Source: Polytrichum commune
Taxonomy: Eukaryota > Streptophyta > Polytrichopsida > Polytrichales > Polytrichaceae
Reading direction: 5' to 3'
Length of the DNA: 60,000 nt
NCBI GenBank assembly: GCA_950295325.1
Contig: OX485803.1
Coordinates: forward strand, 44,161,554-44,221,553
Part shown: positions 1 to 10,429 of the stretch, piece after piece
How the letters are laid out: every line of letters starts with the position of its first letter
Position numbering within the stretch: the first letter of the stretch is position 1
Notes under the pieces: generated by a model
What the model saw: the letters and a program-made list of their open reading frames with translations, nothing else
Database searches by the model: none
What the model was told of the DNA's origin: nothing
Position numbers and translations under genes: made by a program

Positions 1-730
1 CTCCACCGACTTCACAGTCGGTGAGCACACCTACAAGGCTGGCCGGTTTCTGTGTTCATAATCACCCAGGTAGTGTATTTGTATCCTAGTTTCCCCATTC
101 AGGTGGTAGCTCGTTTCTATTCATACAGACTGAGTTCATGTTTGAACCCATGCTCAATGTGCTCAGAGGCAGAAATAATGAGCTCTTTTGTACAATAATT
201 TCATGGCAAACTAGTCAGGTCTTCTGTGTAACTACATAACTCAGGTTCTCTTTTGTAAAAACCTCTGGAGATGAGTGGCAGGGTGATTGTACTATTTTTA
301 TTTTTAGAAGAAAGGGTATGCTCTCGGACACTGCCTGCGTCTGTGTCAGCTTATTGTTAAGGTAGCACATTCAATCGAAGAATGTAGGACCATATGTACC
401 AACTTGTTGGGGGTGAAAGGTAGTGGAGGTGAAAGTGCTGCGCATGTTCTCATAAGAACCTATTCAGGTCACCCGTGGAATAACTGAATTTGGAGATTGA
501 ACCCTGAACCCTAAACCTTAAAGCTCAGGTTGGTGAACCTCGCTAAACCTCTCCATTCATCTTACAGTTTGAAGAACTCGCTATACCATACTTGAACTGA
601 ATGACCCACTACATCGATACAGGTCTTGGGGAATAGTGGGCAGGACACAATAGCTTTGAGGGACAACTATTGGTCATTTGTCATCGCATATGTAGGCATT
701 GGATCCAGAGGACTCTCTCCCGCATCCACG
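1..730. other. Unassigned left edge
   Basis: No gene is recognised. The first ~60 bases are GC-richer than what follows and open in two plus-strand frames; one runs to a GT at about 73 that follows CACCCAG and looks like a plausible splice donor. The 3' end of an exon entering from the left is therefore possible but unproven. The rest is AT-rich and stop-dense. Confidence 0.3.
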
Positions 731-907
731 GAGAGATCACATGTGCACCAGTAGCATATTCACTTCAAGTTTTAATTGTGTGACGGGGCAGAGGTTACAT
801 GTGCACCCATAGCATGTTCACTTTGTGCTCCGATCGCTTGATGCAGGAGAGATCACACGTGGACACGTACGCGTGCTCCCTTTTGTGCATCGACTGTTTG
901 ACGTCAC
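731..907 (+). repeat. Three diverged tandem units of about 60 bp
   Basis: Units at roughly 731-789, 790-846 and 847-907 each start with a GAGAGATCAC or GAGGTTAC motif, continue with an ACATGTGCACC or ACACGTGGACA-like core and a 'TTCAC/CTCCC + TTTTGTGC' tail, and end near a TTTGACG or TGTGACG motif. ACATGTGCACC is shared by the first two units. The units are clearly diverged, so the duplication is old. No coding role is seen. Confidence 0.6.
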
Positions 908-1603
908 GTACTTTTAACAAGGTCAAGAATCCAAACAAGTTCCCCTAAAACTGTCGTCTAAATGTACGTGGAAGATGAATGTGACCATGTCTTGTAACTG
1001 TTACTGGACTGGTACTCCTCCAAAATTACCCATTCCACGAAAGTGAGGCGCAAATCTTTGGGGAATGACGCAGGAGACTGGGGGTTAAGGTGTTCCCGAT
1101 TTCTTCAAGTACACCACCTTGTAGCCAAAACTTGTGTCACAAAGCCAGGAAAGCCTTGGCACATTCCTCAAAGGAGGAATCCTCACACATAGGGGTGGGA
1201 GATGACAGGGAATAATCTCCTCAATAAAGAAACTTAGAATATTTTTTGGCATGGCCGCACTCCCAGCACTTAATTCGGGGGAATTGGGATATAGCTGGAA
1301 CAGGAAAATCACAGGCAACAAATTAGGCACCCTTTTCTCCCAAAAAGCATCCTCCCAAAGTGGGGCAAATGACCAGCTTGTGCAAGCCCCTCATAAATTG
1401 GGCCTTTGTTGGCCTACCTACCTGCTTCCCTACCCGTTATTACACCACTGTTATTATACACCCCATATCTGCCCCTAATAACTATCGCCCTCCCCCCAAT
1501 ATAGGAACTGGCCCATGATGACGTGGCACCCATTTTGCTAAGGAGATAATTAACCACCCAATTCCAAGTCTTCTTTCAACCCCTTGAATGGGCGGAGAGA
1601 GAG
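908..1603. other. Unassigned, no gene seen
   Basis: Short frames open on both strands over the same bases around 1085-1478, with no recognisable domain or convincing start context. They are best treated as chance. Confidence 0.4.
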
Positions 1604-2300
1604 AGGGAATATAATGTATCCAAGCCCAACATACAAACTAACTTGACCCCCTAGAAGGACCACTTCACACACGAGCCAAGAGCCGTGACCATGAGATTGT
1701 GAGAGCCCAAAAGAAAAGTGTCCAAAGGCTGTCCCAACACGCCTCCAAGAACGCTCATGTAGTAGTGTGGACACGGACCCTCAAGTGTAGTGTAAAGTCG
1801 TATGTGACCAGGCCCTCAACCAAATGCTAATTCAATGAATTTCTATTCATGTGGGTCCTCACACATGATCGAATAAAATAAGCCAATAATTGTGAGCGTT
1901 CAGAGTGGCATGGTCTCCCAGTATTGTGTTAGGCCTACCTCCAAGAGGTGGTTTTTGAAAATAATCCAAGTGACCATGAAACATGATCCATTTGATGCCA
2001 TGTAGGAAGGAATCCATGTAGACTTTACATCCATCTTGCATTCACATACTCCGTTGGTTCCCTCAAGTGTAGTGTGAAGCAGCGAACTTGAACCGGTTTT
2101 GGCTTTTCCACCAATGAGAGTGCTTGAAGTGTAATGGTCATGGGCTCTCACTCTCGTGTGTGAAGTGACCCTAATTCGGGGTCTTTAGAGCCAAGTCTGG
2201 TGTCAATTCAAGTAGAAATGAAATAAACTCCAAGTTGCATACTATTTCAGGGCTTTTTATGTTGGATGAAGGAGAGGTACGCTTGTATGTGATAATCCCC
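1604..2300 (+). repeat. Family N MITE, split by a PIF-type MITE
   Basis: The left piece (about 1604-1656) and right piece (2172-2300) match the two halves of the intact family N element at 8098-8292: CTAACTTGACCCC on the left; TTCGGGGTCTTTAGAG, GGTGTCAA, and a GTTGGATGAAGGAGAGG terminus on the right. PIF-type MITE copy 1 interrupts them. A second family N right half follows at about 2371-2490. Confidence 0.6.
1657..2171 (-). mobile_element. PIF/Harbinger-like MITE, family A copy 1
   Basis: A 515-bp non-coding element bounded by inverted GGnCCACTTCACACACGAG ends. It is one of five copies here (others at 9927, 21638, 46664, 57997) that share about 500 bp of colinear sequence. The right flank is TAA and the left is GAA, consistent with a decayed TAA target duplication. 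It lies in the opposite orientation to copies 2-4, and inside a family N element. It has no transposase and would depend on a Harbinger-type enzyme elsewhere. Superfamily assignment rests on the 3-bp TAA/TTA duplications and G-rich ends of the better copies. Confidence 0.8.
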
Positions 2301-2490
2301 TCTCTCTCTCTCCCCAATGGGCTCACACCTATTGCAATATGAAGTAACTTCGGCTTAGCAAGTTAATTTGGGGTTTGTGCAGCTAATTCTGGTGCCACGT
2401 CATTTGAAAAATAAAATAAAGAGTTGTGGATTGTGAGCTATTTTGTGATGTTTGTATTGAGAGGTGTGTGATAATTCCCTCTTGCCCATG

Positions 2491-3105
2491 AAACACATGG
2501 CTGAGGTTATCTTGTCTTGAAGTTGTTAATCTTGTTAGCATATGAGGGGTTAAGCAATACAGGAGGGGTTAGGGCCTACATGGTCCCAACTTCTTCTCAT
2601 TGTTCCTTCCTCATTTTTAATCAGACACATTTGATTTAATCTTGAGTCACCTTCTTGCCCCCTTTCATATAGCTTATTGTTTGACATTTAACCCAAAGTT
2701 TGGGTTGGATGCCTAGAATGAACGAACTTAGAATGCGTCCACTCTATGTTCAAATTTTAAACACAATTGGGAGGGGATATGTCATCCTTTAAAGAGAAAG
2801 ACAATCTTCATTTTGATCTAATAAAAAAATTGTATCTCAATTTTAGATTTTGGAACTTGAAATCACACTATGCATGCATGATTCGCAATCACTAATGGGA
2901 TGAGGCAATTCCTCCGGATCCAATCCCCGGATTTTAGATTGTTTATGGATTTCAAAGTGCTTACAATAGGGCCATATTGACATAGCTTAGGTTAGGGGGT
3001 TCACAACTTGACATAAAGTGTCAGTCCGCCAAAAACCTATTGGAGGGAGGGGGGGGGGGGGGGGTCAAGTGTTTATGTTGGAGAGATGAGACTTCGAGAG
3101 GTGTA
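2491..3105. other. Unassigned, with a G16 run
   Basis: AT-rich sequence with no gene seen. A 16-base G run sits at 3049-3064, just upstream of Tigger copy 1. Confidence 0.4.
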
Positions 3106-3433
3106 CAGTCTAACCTCGTTAGTACGACACTCGTTAAGACGACACCCTCGATATTACGACACATTTTTGCGCGACCAAACTTCTTAGTTCAAAACTCCCT
3201 CTTTTAGACGACTATGACACTCAATAATACGACACTTAGAGCGTGCATTTTGTCATATTAAAGAGGGAATAAATGCTAAAATTCCTTTCATCCATGATAT
3301 GTACATCTAGAATACATCCATTTTCACTTGGGAACTACTTGAGAACTTCACTTATCATTGGGAACTTAATGATAATTAGGGTTACAAGTGTAGAATGGAC
3401 TTGGTTTAGGGTTAGAGGGGCCTCCTCCCTAGT

Positions 3434-4580
3434 ATGCCTATTCTTTTGTCAAATTATGAGCCTGAAGATGTTTACAATATGGATGAGACTGGATTGTATT
3501 TTAGATCACATCCTAATAAAACCTTAGCACAAGGGAAGGTGAAGGGTCGGAAGTTATAGAAAGAACGTGTAACACTTGCTCTTGATGTTAATTCAACTGG
3601 AACTGATAAGTTGAAGTTGCTTGTGATTTATAAGTCTAAGCAACCACGATGTTTTGGAAGGTGGCAGCCTCATGAGTATGTTCGGTGGCAATCAAATAAA
3701 TCCGCTTGGATGAAGGGGGATATATTTGAAGCTTGGATTTTGCAGCTCAACAATCAATTCAAAGGCCAAAATCGAAAGGTGATTATGATTTTGGATAATG
3801 CATCTTCACATGTTGTTACTTCTGCCAAAGTTGGTAAGTCTCATGGTTTTTCAACCTTGGAATTGAGCAACATGACTTTGGTATTCCTCCCCCCCAATGT
3901 GACAAGAGTAGTGCAACCTTTGGATCAAGGTATAATAGCATCTTTCAAAATTCAATACAAGAAGAAACTTTTGCAGTGGGTTTTGTCACAATATGATGAT
4001 GCTACATTGAAGGACTTAAGGAAGGTGGTGCCCAATATCAGACAAGCTATCATGTGGAGTTATGAAATATGGAGTGAGTTGGATGCACAAATAGTCAGGA
4101 ATTGTTGGAGGATGGCGCGTATATTACCTGCAACATGGAATGCCGATTTTGCCTTAGTTGATGAAAGGGAGAAGAATAGAATGCGAGAAGAATAGAATGC
4201 GAGAAGAATAAGATGAACTTGGTGCTCTGATTTCAAAATTGCGATTGGGTGATGATGAGATGTCTATCGAGACTTATATTCAGATGGAAGGGGAAGAGAT
4301 TACTGAGCTAGAATTGACAACTGATGAGTTGGTGGATGCCGCTTTGGGAGTCAATCATGCACAAGGCTTTGATCTTAATGTTGATTTGCATTCAGTAGAT
4401 GTGGATGATGTTGCTCCACCTACAGTAAAGCTTAGTGATGCTAAACATCATGCATCATTGTTGTCTAATTTCTTATTAGACAACTCTTTACATTTTGGTG
4501 TTAATGAAATTATTAGTTTTCAAAAGCTAGTAGGGAATTTAGAGAAGATGACAGTTGCTAACTTAGGTAGGCAACACTAG
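3434..4580 (+). pseudogene. pogo/Tigger (DDE_1) transposase, defective
   Basis: The catalytic half of a cut-and-paste transposase of the Tc1/mariner-pogo group. Visible in order: NMDETGLY (first catalytic Asp, codon 3482-3484), ILDNASSH (second, codon 3794-3796), then LPPN and QPLDQG (third, near 3923), with 42 residues between the second and third Asp. A C-terminal tail with PPTVKLSDA follows at 4239-4580 in another frame. Breaks: a TAG at 3557-3559, where copy 2 keeps CAG, and a 16-bp tandem duplication (4175-4206) that shifts the frame and splits the tail off. The N-terminal HTH/CENP-B DNA-binding domains expected in this family are missing: sequence passes straight from 5' leader to the residues before the first Asp. 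All three catalytic Asp survive, but the gene cannot give a full protein. Confidence 0.88.
4175..4206 (+). repeat. Perfect 16-bp tandem duplication
   Basis: AATAGAATGCGAGAAG occurs twice without a gap (4175-4190, 4191-4206). Copy 2 of the element has only one unit at the matching place and reads through in frame there, so the duplication arose in copy 1 and causes its frameshift. Confidence 0.9.
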
Positions 4581-4917
4581 AGATCTTTGAACTCTTATTT
4601 CAAGAGTTCTTGAGAATTTTTGTATTTGTTTGGAGTTATAAGTTATTATTTCATACACTTCCTAAACCCTAAACTCAATGTATATGGTTTGAATCTCATA
4701 TTTCTTATGTTTTTGTATTCCCTCGATAGTACGACAATTTTAGGCCATTTGTCATATTAACGAGAAGACGACACCTCGATAATACGACATTTTTTGCGTT
4801 TCCCAAAGGTGTCATACTAAAGAGGGAGAACAGTACTTGTATGGAACAATTCCCCCTCAATGTTTAGTATCAGCAATTAGGAGTATTCTCAAAAGCAGGG
4901 GAAGAAGTGGTCACCTA

Positions 4918-5886
4918 CCGTACGTTAAGGGCAGCTTCGGCACAAAATAATTCTTAAAATAGACGCCGAAAAATTTGGAAAATTATTGACATTTTTTGCC
5001 GAATATAAAATTAATTAATTACCAAAATTACCAAAAAGTAAGAAATTTTAACTTCTCACTAGAATTTTACTTACACTGGAAGCATATATGAATTCTGAAG
5101 GAGAGAAGGTGCTCCTTTTGTAATCAAGCTCACTTACATTAGTCCACAAAGAATATGGGTTAAGAAGTAGCAAGACTCTAAGTGAGGCTTTTCAAATGTG
5201 TTGTACACAATTTTTTGGAGTCCAATTGAGCATAGAAGATGAAGTTTTATAGAATTTTGTCCAACTAACAAAAGTTGAGAAATCAAGTAATCTTCCACCT
5301 CCAACAAGTTTTGTGTCAAAATAAGTCTTTATGCGAAAGATATGGACAAAACATTGCAGCCGTGTAAAGATCAAAAAATTAAAATGCGTTCATAACAGTT
5401 TTTCGGAGCTCATTTGTGCATAGAAGATCAACTTTTTTGGAATTTTGTTTCTCGAAAAAGAGTTTAGAAATCAAGTAATCTTTCACCTCCAACAAATTTT
5501 ATGTCATTTGAAGACTCTATGCAAAAGTTATGCGTGTTATAAAAATGAAGTCTAACTAGGTGCTTCACCTCAAACTTTACATATCCCATATGCATTGTTG
5601 AACACAACTCCACTCTACTTGTATAAAGCACAGAGCATTCTCAACTCTTCACAAAATCGTGAAAGATTTATATTTTTTGTAAAACTCTTCACACAAATTG
5701 TGAAATCGTGAATGAACATCCTTGTTTACTGTTAGATAATAACTTCTTGGATGTATGCCGAAATTGCATTATTAAACTATTTAAAATGCTGAAATTTTTA
5801 GTAATTTTTTTTTGCTGCCGAACACTATTTTTTTACTTTTAATAATTATTCGGCAAGAGAGCGCCGAAGCTGCCCTTAACGTACGG
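4918..5886. mobile_element. 969-bp element with perfect 24-bp terminal inverted repeats (family L)
   Basis: Left end 4918-4941 (CCGTACGTTAAGGGCAGCTT then CGGC) is an exact reverse complement of 5863-5886. The next outer bases are TA on both sides (4916-4917, 5887-5888), consistent with a TA target duplication. An alternative reading is a piggyBac-like TTAA target lying inside the palindrome (TTAA|GGGCAG...CTGCCC|TTAA). The interior is AT-rich and non-coding, and holds two diverged copies of a ~130-bp block (from about 5211 and 5398) sharing GCATAGAAGAT, AATCAAGTAATC and CACCTCCAACAA. The single copy here and the perfect ends suggest a recent insertion. Superfamily undecided. Confidence 0.85.
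5211..5530 (+). repeat. Internal ~187-bp-period tandem duplication
   Basis: Two diverged blocks inside family L, starting at about 5211 and 5398. Both contain GAG-CAT-AGAAGAT, then TTTTGT, AATCAAGTAATCTT and CACCTCCAACAA, then TATG and an AGTTATG/AGATATG motif. They lie between the perfect terminal repeats, so the duplication predates or belongs to the element. Confidence 0.7.
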
Positions 5887-5888
5887 TA

Positions 5889-6512
5889 TTCCATGAGTTG
5901 TTTAAACTCAAATGACCTAAGTTATGGCAAGCTAAGGTAGATAAATAACCAATGTCGGGCAATCCAACATGAATTTGGGCTTGTTGGCCCTACCTTGCTC
6001 AAGAATCCTCTTGGTGTAGGGTGGGGTTTACTGCCTACCTTACGGTGGGTGGACTCTTGGCTTCCTACCTACCTAGCTAGTCCCCCCCCCCCCCCCCCCC
6101 CGTCAAATACAGAGAAAATTTCACAGCGGGAATCCAACCACCAACCACTCCATTCGGAAATGGGTACCTCTCCACTATCACCCGGTAGTTTAGGGTCATC
6201 TCGGACCGTAAGAACATGCACCATGAAGACATATGCTTAAAAGAGGTTTGACTATGTCTTAAAGTTTCATTAACAACTCCAAAGTCAATAATGAACATTT
6301 TTGGGGGACCTATGTAATTCAATTAACAATGCACACACTTTTGATAACCATAAACTAGGGGAAGTCCGATTTGTTGTTGATGTTTCATCATAGAAATTGC
6401 TACTGCAACAAAACATTCAAGATGCATATCTTTTCAACAAACGATGGAGAATAAACAAGAAACTAAATAAATCTTGCACACCATAAAGAGGAAGAGAAGA
6501 TATTATCATATG
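5889..6512. other. Unassigned, with a C20 run
   Basis: No gene seen. A 20-base C run lies at 6082-6101 and interrupts every open frame across it. Confidence 0.4.
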
Positions 6513-6923
6513 CTCCCTCCGTTTCAAAATAAAAGTTATGTTTGGACATAAACTGCGTTTTGAAATAAAAATTACATTTGGTGAAATTTCTCTTAAACTT
6601 TGCCAAACGAACTGGAATGTTGTCAGAAACAATGTAAATGTTGTTGCCGATGAACTACCAAGCCATATAATAGTTTACACTTGTTTAACAATTGATATTT
6701 GGACTCGACGGCGTCGACGCACATCAACGCGGTTTTATGTGTGGGATTAATCAATTTCAATCGTTAATGGTGATGAATGGGCGTTACTATGGACACCCCT
6801 AGCTCGCCGGAAAGCGCTCAGTGAGAGCTATGCAACGCACACAATTTCGTGCAAAAAGTGCAAAAAATGACCTTAAGCCTACGGATTTTCTAAAACGTAA
6901 CTTTTATTTTGAAAGGGAGGGAG
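6513..6923. mobile_element. Stowaway-like MITE
   Basis: The left end CTCCCTCCGTTTCAAAATAA and, on the opposite strand, the right end CTCCCTCCCTTTCAAAATAA are inverted repeats continuing into AAAGTTA. The right flank is TA (6924-6925); the left flank is TG, one base from the expected TA. Length is 411 bp with no coding. This end sequence is the classic plant Stowaway (Tc1/mariner-type MITE) terminus. Confidence 0.85.
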
Positions 6924-6930
6924 TACAAAC

Positions 6931-7103
6931 TTACCTCTCATTCATCTAACATAAAATCTTGATTGACTCATCCAAAATCCCTTTTGACTTGACTAAACCG
7001 GAGCTTTTAATTGAAGCTAATTCCGGTGTCAATCATCTCTAAAATGTACCCTACGGCCATCATATTATTTCATGACATCTATTTTGGATGAATGAGAGAT
7101 ACG
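6931..7103 (+). mobile_element. Family N MITE
   Basis: Inverted ends TTACCTCTCATTCATCTAA and GGATGAATGAGAGATACG enclose about 170 bp. Shared internal motifs with 8098-8292 are GACTAA, GTCAAT/GTCAAATCA, and ATATTATTTCATGACxTCTATTTT. It begins only seven bases after the Stowaway element ends. Confidence 0.65.
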
Positions 7104-7589
7104 TTTGGATGCAATTATTCAATCTCTTCGATAAAGAGGTTGTGATCATTTGGTCATTGGGTGCATTCATGTGCTCATTGGGTGCACAACGAAGATGACT
7201 TGAAGAAAAATGGACATTGAGCAAACCAGGTGCTCTTGAAGTTGAAATTGCACCGCTTTTGGTATCGTCCGTAAGTTCAAATGGTTTGAAATGGGCCTAC
7301 TACAAATTTAATGGAAGGTCTCTTAGGGTTTTATGAATCTATGGCAAAGATGGGCAGGGTCCGAGCTCTTTAACCTTGAATCTCTAACAATGAAGTTATG
7401 TTCATTTGCATCCAACTATGAACATATTGTTATTCTATTCAAACATCACCGTGCAACACTGGTAAAATGTTAATAGCAGAAATCAAAACATTATTCCTAA
7501 ATTTTTATTTTTATTTTTTATTTTGTACTCGAAACATATTCTAGAACATTCTTATCAATACCTACACACGCACACTTACTAGTAAGTAA
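7104..7589. other. Unassigned, no gene seen
   Basis: AT-rich and stop-dense on both strands, with no repeat match noticed elsewhere in the window. Confidence 0.35.
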
Positions 7590-7905
7590 GGTACCTGTGC
7601 TTAATTTAGAGTTGGATCTTGAATGGACACACCTATATTATAAATGTGAATCCAAGTATGGACACTAAAATGACATGTGTTAAAAATATGTTAACCTCTC
7701 TGGATGTAATAGTCAACATAAGTAGATGGTCCTATATGATCATTTAGTAACTCGGAAAATCCTAACTTTGGTAGTCAATAGGATAATCATACGAGCTCCA
7801 AAATTTATGAGAACAATGTGTACAACCATAATTTGGATTTGCTAATCATCCTATATTAATTGCATGTTTTGTATCCCACAAAAAGTGGGCGCAAAGAGAA
7901 AAGTC
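7590..7905 (+). repeat. Family F dispersed repeat
   Basis: A diverged member of a ~300-400 bp family. Shared motifs are TTGGATTTGCTAATCATC, TTTATGAGAA, GCATGTTTTGTATCC and GTGGGxxCAAAG. Best relatives: 31895-32200 (+), 45880-46180 (-), 50735-51080 (-), 57560-57965 (-). Non-coding; superfamily unknown. Confidence 0.5.
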
Positions 7906-8035
7906 TTTGTTTAACTCCCACTTACCTTATGTACAAATACCAAGTAACCTGATGGTATCACATGTCTACGAAGTCTTTAAAGTATCCTCATTATCAAAAA
8001 ATGAACTTAGTATTGACTTACCTACCAATCCAAAA

Positions 8036-8036
8036 G

Positions 8037-8082
<46 letters not shown>
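8036..8082 (+). repeat. (TA)n(GA)n microsatellite
   Basis: A short TA run passes directly into about 16 GA units (8050-8082). Confidence 0.95.
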
Positions 8083-8083
<1 letters not shown>

Positions 8084-8097
8084 ACTACCGTTTGGGA

Positions 8098-8292
8098 GTG
8101 TACCTCTCATCCATCCAACTAAAAAACTTGACCCCTTACAAGTTTGTTGTTGATTCATTTCAAATGACTGCTAGTAGACTAATTCGAAGTCTTTAAAGCT
8201 GATTCTAGTGTCAAATCAACTAAATAGAATAACCTCCGGGATGCATATTATTTCATGACTTCTATTTTTGGATGAATGAGAGGCTTCTACGC
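8098..8292 (+). mobile_element. Family N MITE, most complete copy
   Basis: About 195 bp with inverted ends TACCTCTCATCCATCCAA and TTGGATGAATGAGAGG. The interior carries CTAGTAGACTAATTCG, the site at which PIF-type MITEs sit in the copies at 1.6 kb and 9.9 kb. Non-coding. Confidence 0.7.
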
Positions 8293-8706
8293 TTGTATAC
8301 GAGAATTATCTCTTGCATCCTTCTCTAGTTTCTATGCTTGGCAATGACTTGAACATTCCACTACATTTCTACCATTTCCGCTCCAACAAAGTAGGTCAAT
8401 GATGTTGTTCCCTTAAGCTTGTGAATTTGAAATTGGCCTAATATAGCCATGAGTAGGAAGACTATACTAAATCACAGAAAATTAAGGAACTACCCCCACC
8501 CATGCCTCAAACATTGTAGTAAATATAACATTAACAATATCAATTCCAGTACGGCATTTATTATCATTATCATCATCATCTCGTACAAAGAACTTATTTT
8601 GTTGTATAGTGTGAAGATTTTATTCTGGAACTAGAGGGGATTGTTGGGTACGAGGTACCTTGCATTCATCCATGTTAAAAAACACTAATTGTATGTAGGC
8701 TAACTA
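8293..8706. other. Unassigned, no gene seen
   Basis: AT-rich, with an ATT/ATC-rich microsatellite-like patch near 8560-8580. No gene recognised. Confidence 0.35.
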
Positions 8707-9094
8707 CACTAAATATTGTATTTCGTGTTACCATTTCTATTTTGTCTTGCTCGATACTCATTGTTGAACGCCCGTGTAGTGTCACCAACACTAGATGTAT
8801 AGACCTAAACATTATTTGTCACTCCTTGTAAAAACATTTGGGCATTATAGACTTAAAGTGTTATAAAAATTGTCACTTACTAAGTGAATTTCATCCAGAT
8901 TTCAAGCACCATTACAATCATTCATCAACAAAATGTTAGGATGCAAATAAACCAAACTTTGTTTTCAAAATTGGCATTTCGATGAACTGAAAGTAGGTCT
9001 AGATGGTATTGTTTGTAAATTGAATCATAAGAAGTGTCACTACCGGAGTGGAATAAAGTGTCACATGACACTAAATATAATATATTTAGTGTTG
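8707..9094 (+). mobile_element. CACTAAAT MITE, family B1
   Basis: Starts TA|CACTAAATATTG and ends ATATTTAGTGTTG|TA, giving a TA target duplication and a length of ~388 bp. Subterminal motifs ATTTTGTCTTGCTC, ACATTATTTGTCACTCCTTG and AAGAAGTGTCA recur in copies at 15330, 18794, 19455 and 26918. Non-coding. CACTA ends alone would suggest an En/Spm element, but the 2-bp TA target favours a Tc1/mariner-like MITE. Confidence 0.8.
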
Positions 9095-9529
9095 TATGGA
9101 CCCGTGATGTCCTGCCTAGTGCACATGTGCATATGAATGTATGTCATGGGTCATCTCATGGCCAAACTTCTCAACATGTAGTCCATCATTTTGGGAACAT
9201 CAAGATGATGGCACCACCACCACCACCACCACAACCATGTTGCCCATTGTATATTAGATGGTTAATTCATGTCAGATGTGTTGCACTAACTCAAAATAAT
9301 TGGACAATAAACAATCTAATTACACAAAATCAAAATCGGTTGTCATGATAACAATGTGTTTGGAAAACAATGGAGGCCTTCTGGATCCCACAAGACGTCC
9401 ACATGGTACCACCGTGTACTCACACATTTGTTACATGCTATCAATTCACCGCCCATATGAATGGGGGGAATAGGGTTTCGCCCAACGCAAATCCAAGTCA
9501 TCTTTTGACTATGAATAGTGGAGGTGCTA
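9095..9529. other. Unassigned, short (CCA)n tract
   Basis: A frame open over 9034-9348 runs through MITE sequence and a CAC/CCA trinucleotide tract (about 9211-9231), so it is not credible as a gene. Nothing else recognised. Confidence 0.4.
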
Positions 9530-9749
9530 CACTTATTATGATATATGATATCACTTACTATTTGAAATTACGTAATCCTATATCTATGTATTGTATATCT
9601 CATAATTTACCAACAAAGGTAACTTTGGTAGTTTGGACAAATATGAAACGTTAACAAATACACTTGGTGAAACATTACATCAATAGCACAGAAAAAAGTA
9701 GTACTGTGTAAATCCAAGTAGCAAGTGACACTAAGCATCATGTTTAGTG
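9530..9749 (-). mobile_element. CACTAAAT MITE, family B2 (220 bp)
   Basis: TA|CACTTATTATG at the left and CATGTTTAGTG|TA at the right. The interior AAGTGACACTAA, GTGTAAATCC and TTGGTAGTTTGGACA motifs match 38091-38310 and 54891-55111. Non-coding. Confidence 0.75.
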
Positions 9750-9926
9750 TACTTCTCACAATTGACCGTTGACAAGTGGTGCCCTTCATCCTAAGCTCTC
9801 ATCCATTTTTCTGCCCTTCCGTCCATCCGTCCATCCATCCGTGCTACTACAAAACTCTCCGGTAATAATCTTCTTTGTTGCATCTCTAAAATAAAATTTT
9901 AAATGGAATTTGTGTCACTAGACTAA
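9750..9926 (+). repeat. Left flank of family N remnant; (CCAT/CCGT)n tract
   Basis: A degenerate CCGTCCAT tetranucleotide run lies at about 9817-9842. Sequence up to ACTAGACTAA matches the central part of family N (CTAGTAGACTAATTCG), so this is the left half of an N element split by the next MITE. Confidence 0.5.
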
Positions 9927-10426
9927 GGGCCACTTCACAGAGTAGACTGAGAGCCCTTGACTATTACATTTCAAGCACTTTCATTGGTGGAAAAGCCGAA
10001 ACCGGCCCAAGTTCGCTTCACACTCCACTTGAGGGACCGACGGAGTATGTGAATGCAAGATGGATGTAAAGTCCACATGGATTCCTACATGGCATCGAAT
10101 AAATCATGTTTCATGGTCACTTGGATTATTTTCAAAAACCGTCTCTTGGAGGTAGGCCTAACACAAAACCCGGGAGACCACGGCACTCCGAACGCTCACA
10201 ACCGTTGGTTTATTCTATTTTATCATGCGTGAGGACCCGCGTGAACAAACATTCATTAAAAAAGCATTCGGTTGAGGGCCCGGTCACATATGACTTCACA
10301 CTGCACTTGAAGGCCCGTGACCACACTACAAGATTTTGGAGGTGTGTTGGGACGGCCTTTGGACACTTTCTTTCGGACTCTCCCAATTCCACGGTCACGG
10401 CTCTTGGCTCGTGTGTGAAGTGGCCC
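9927..10426 (+). mobile_element. PIF/Harbinger-like MITE, family A copy 2
   Basis: A 500-bp element with GGGCCACTTCACAGAG and GTGTGTGAAGTGGCCC ends, flanked by TAA on both sides (9924-9926, 10427-10429). Colinear with copies at 21638 and 46664. Open frames inside are shared by-products of a repeat, not genes. Inserted in a family N element. Confidence 0.88.
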
Positions 10427-10429
10427 TAA

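Larger units (their letters stand above)
3106..4833 (+). mobile_element. pogo/Tigger-like DNA transposon, copy 1
   Basis: A 1,728-bp element flanked by TA on both sides (3104-3105 and 4834-4835). The left end reads CAGTCTAACCTCGTTAGTACG and the right end, reversed, CTGTTCTCCCTCTTTAGTATG, each followed by further GACAC/CGATA motifs, giving imperfect inverted repeats of the Tigger style. A defective DDE transposase fills the interior (3434-4580). At 1.7 kb it is shorter than typical Tigger elements because the DNA-binding half of the transposase is absent. A second copy at 32383-34047 has the same architecture. Confidence 0.9.

Noticed and set aside
731-907. CRISPR array
   Set aside because: Units are contiguous and diverged without spacers, and the genome is eukaryotic.
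3273-3527. 84-codon frame at the start of Tigger copy 1 as the DNA-binding domain
   Set aside because: It is in another frame from the catalytic core, overlaps it, and shows no HTH or CENP-B pattern.
8707-9094. CACTA (En/Spm) classification from the CACTA terminus
   Set aside because: No 3-bp target duplication is seen; related copies give TA by empty-site comparison.
10106-10429. 107-codon frame as a gene
   Set aside because: Lies wholly inside family A MITE copy 2 and recurs, with stops, in other MITE copies.
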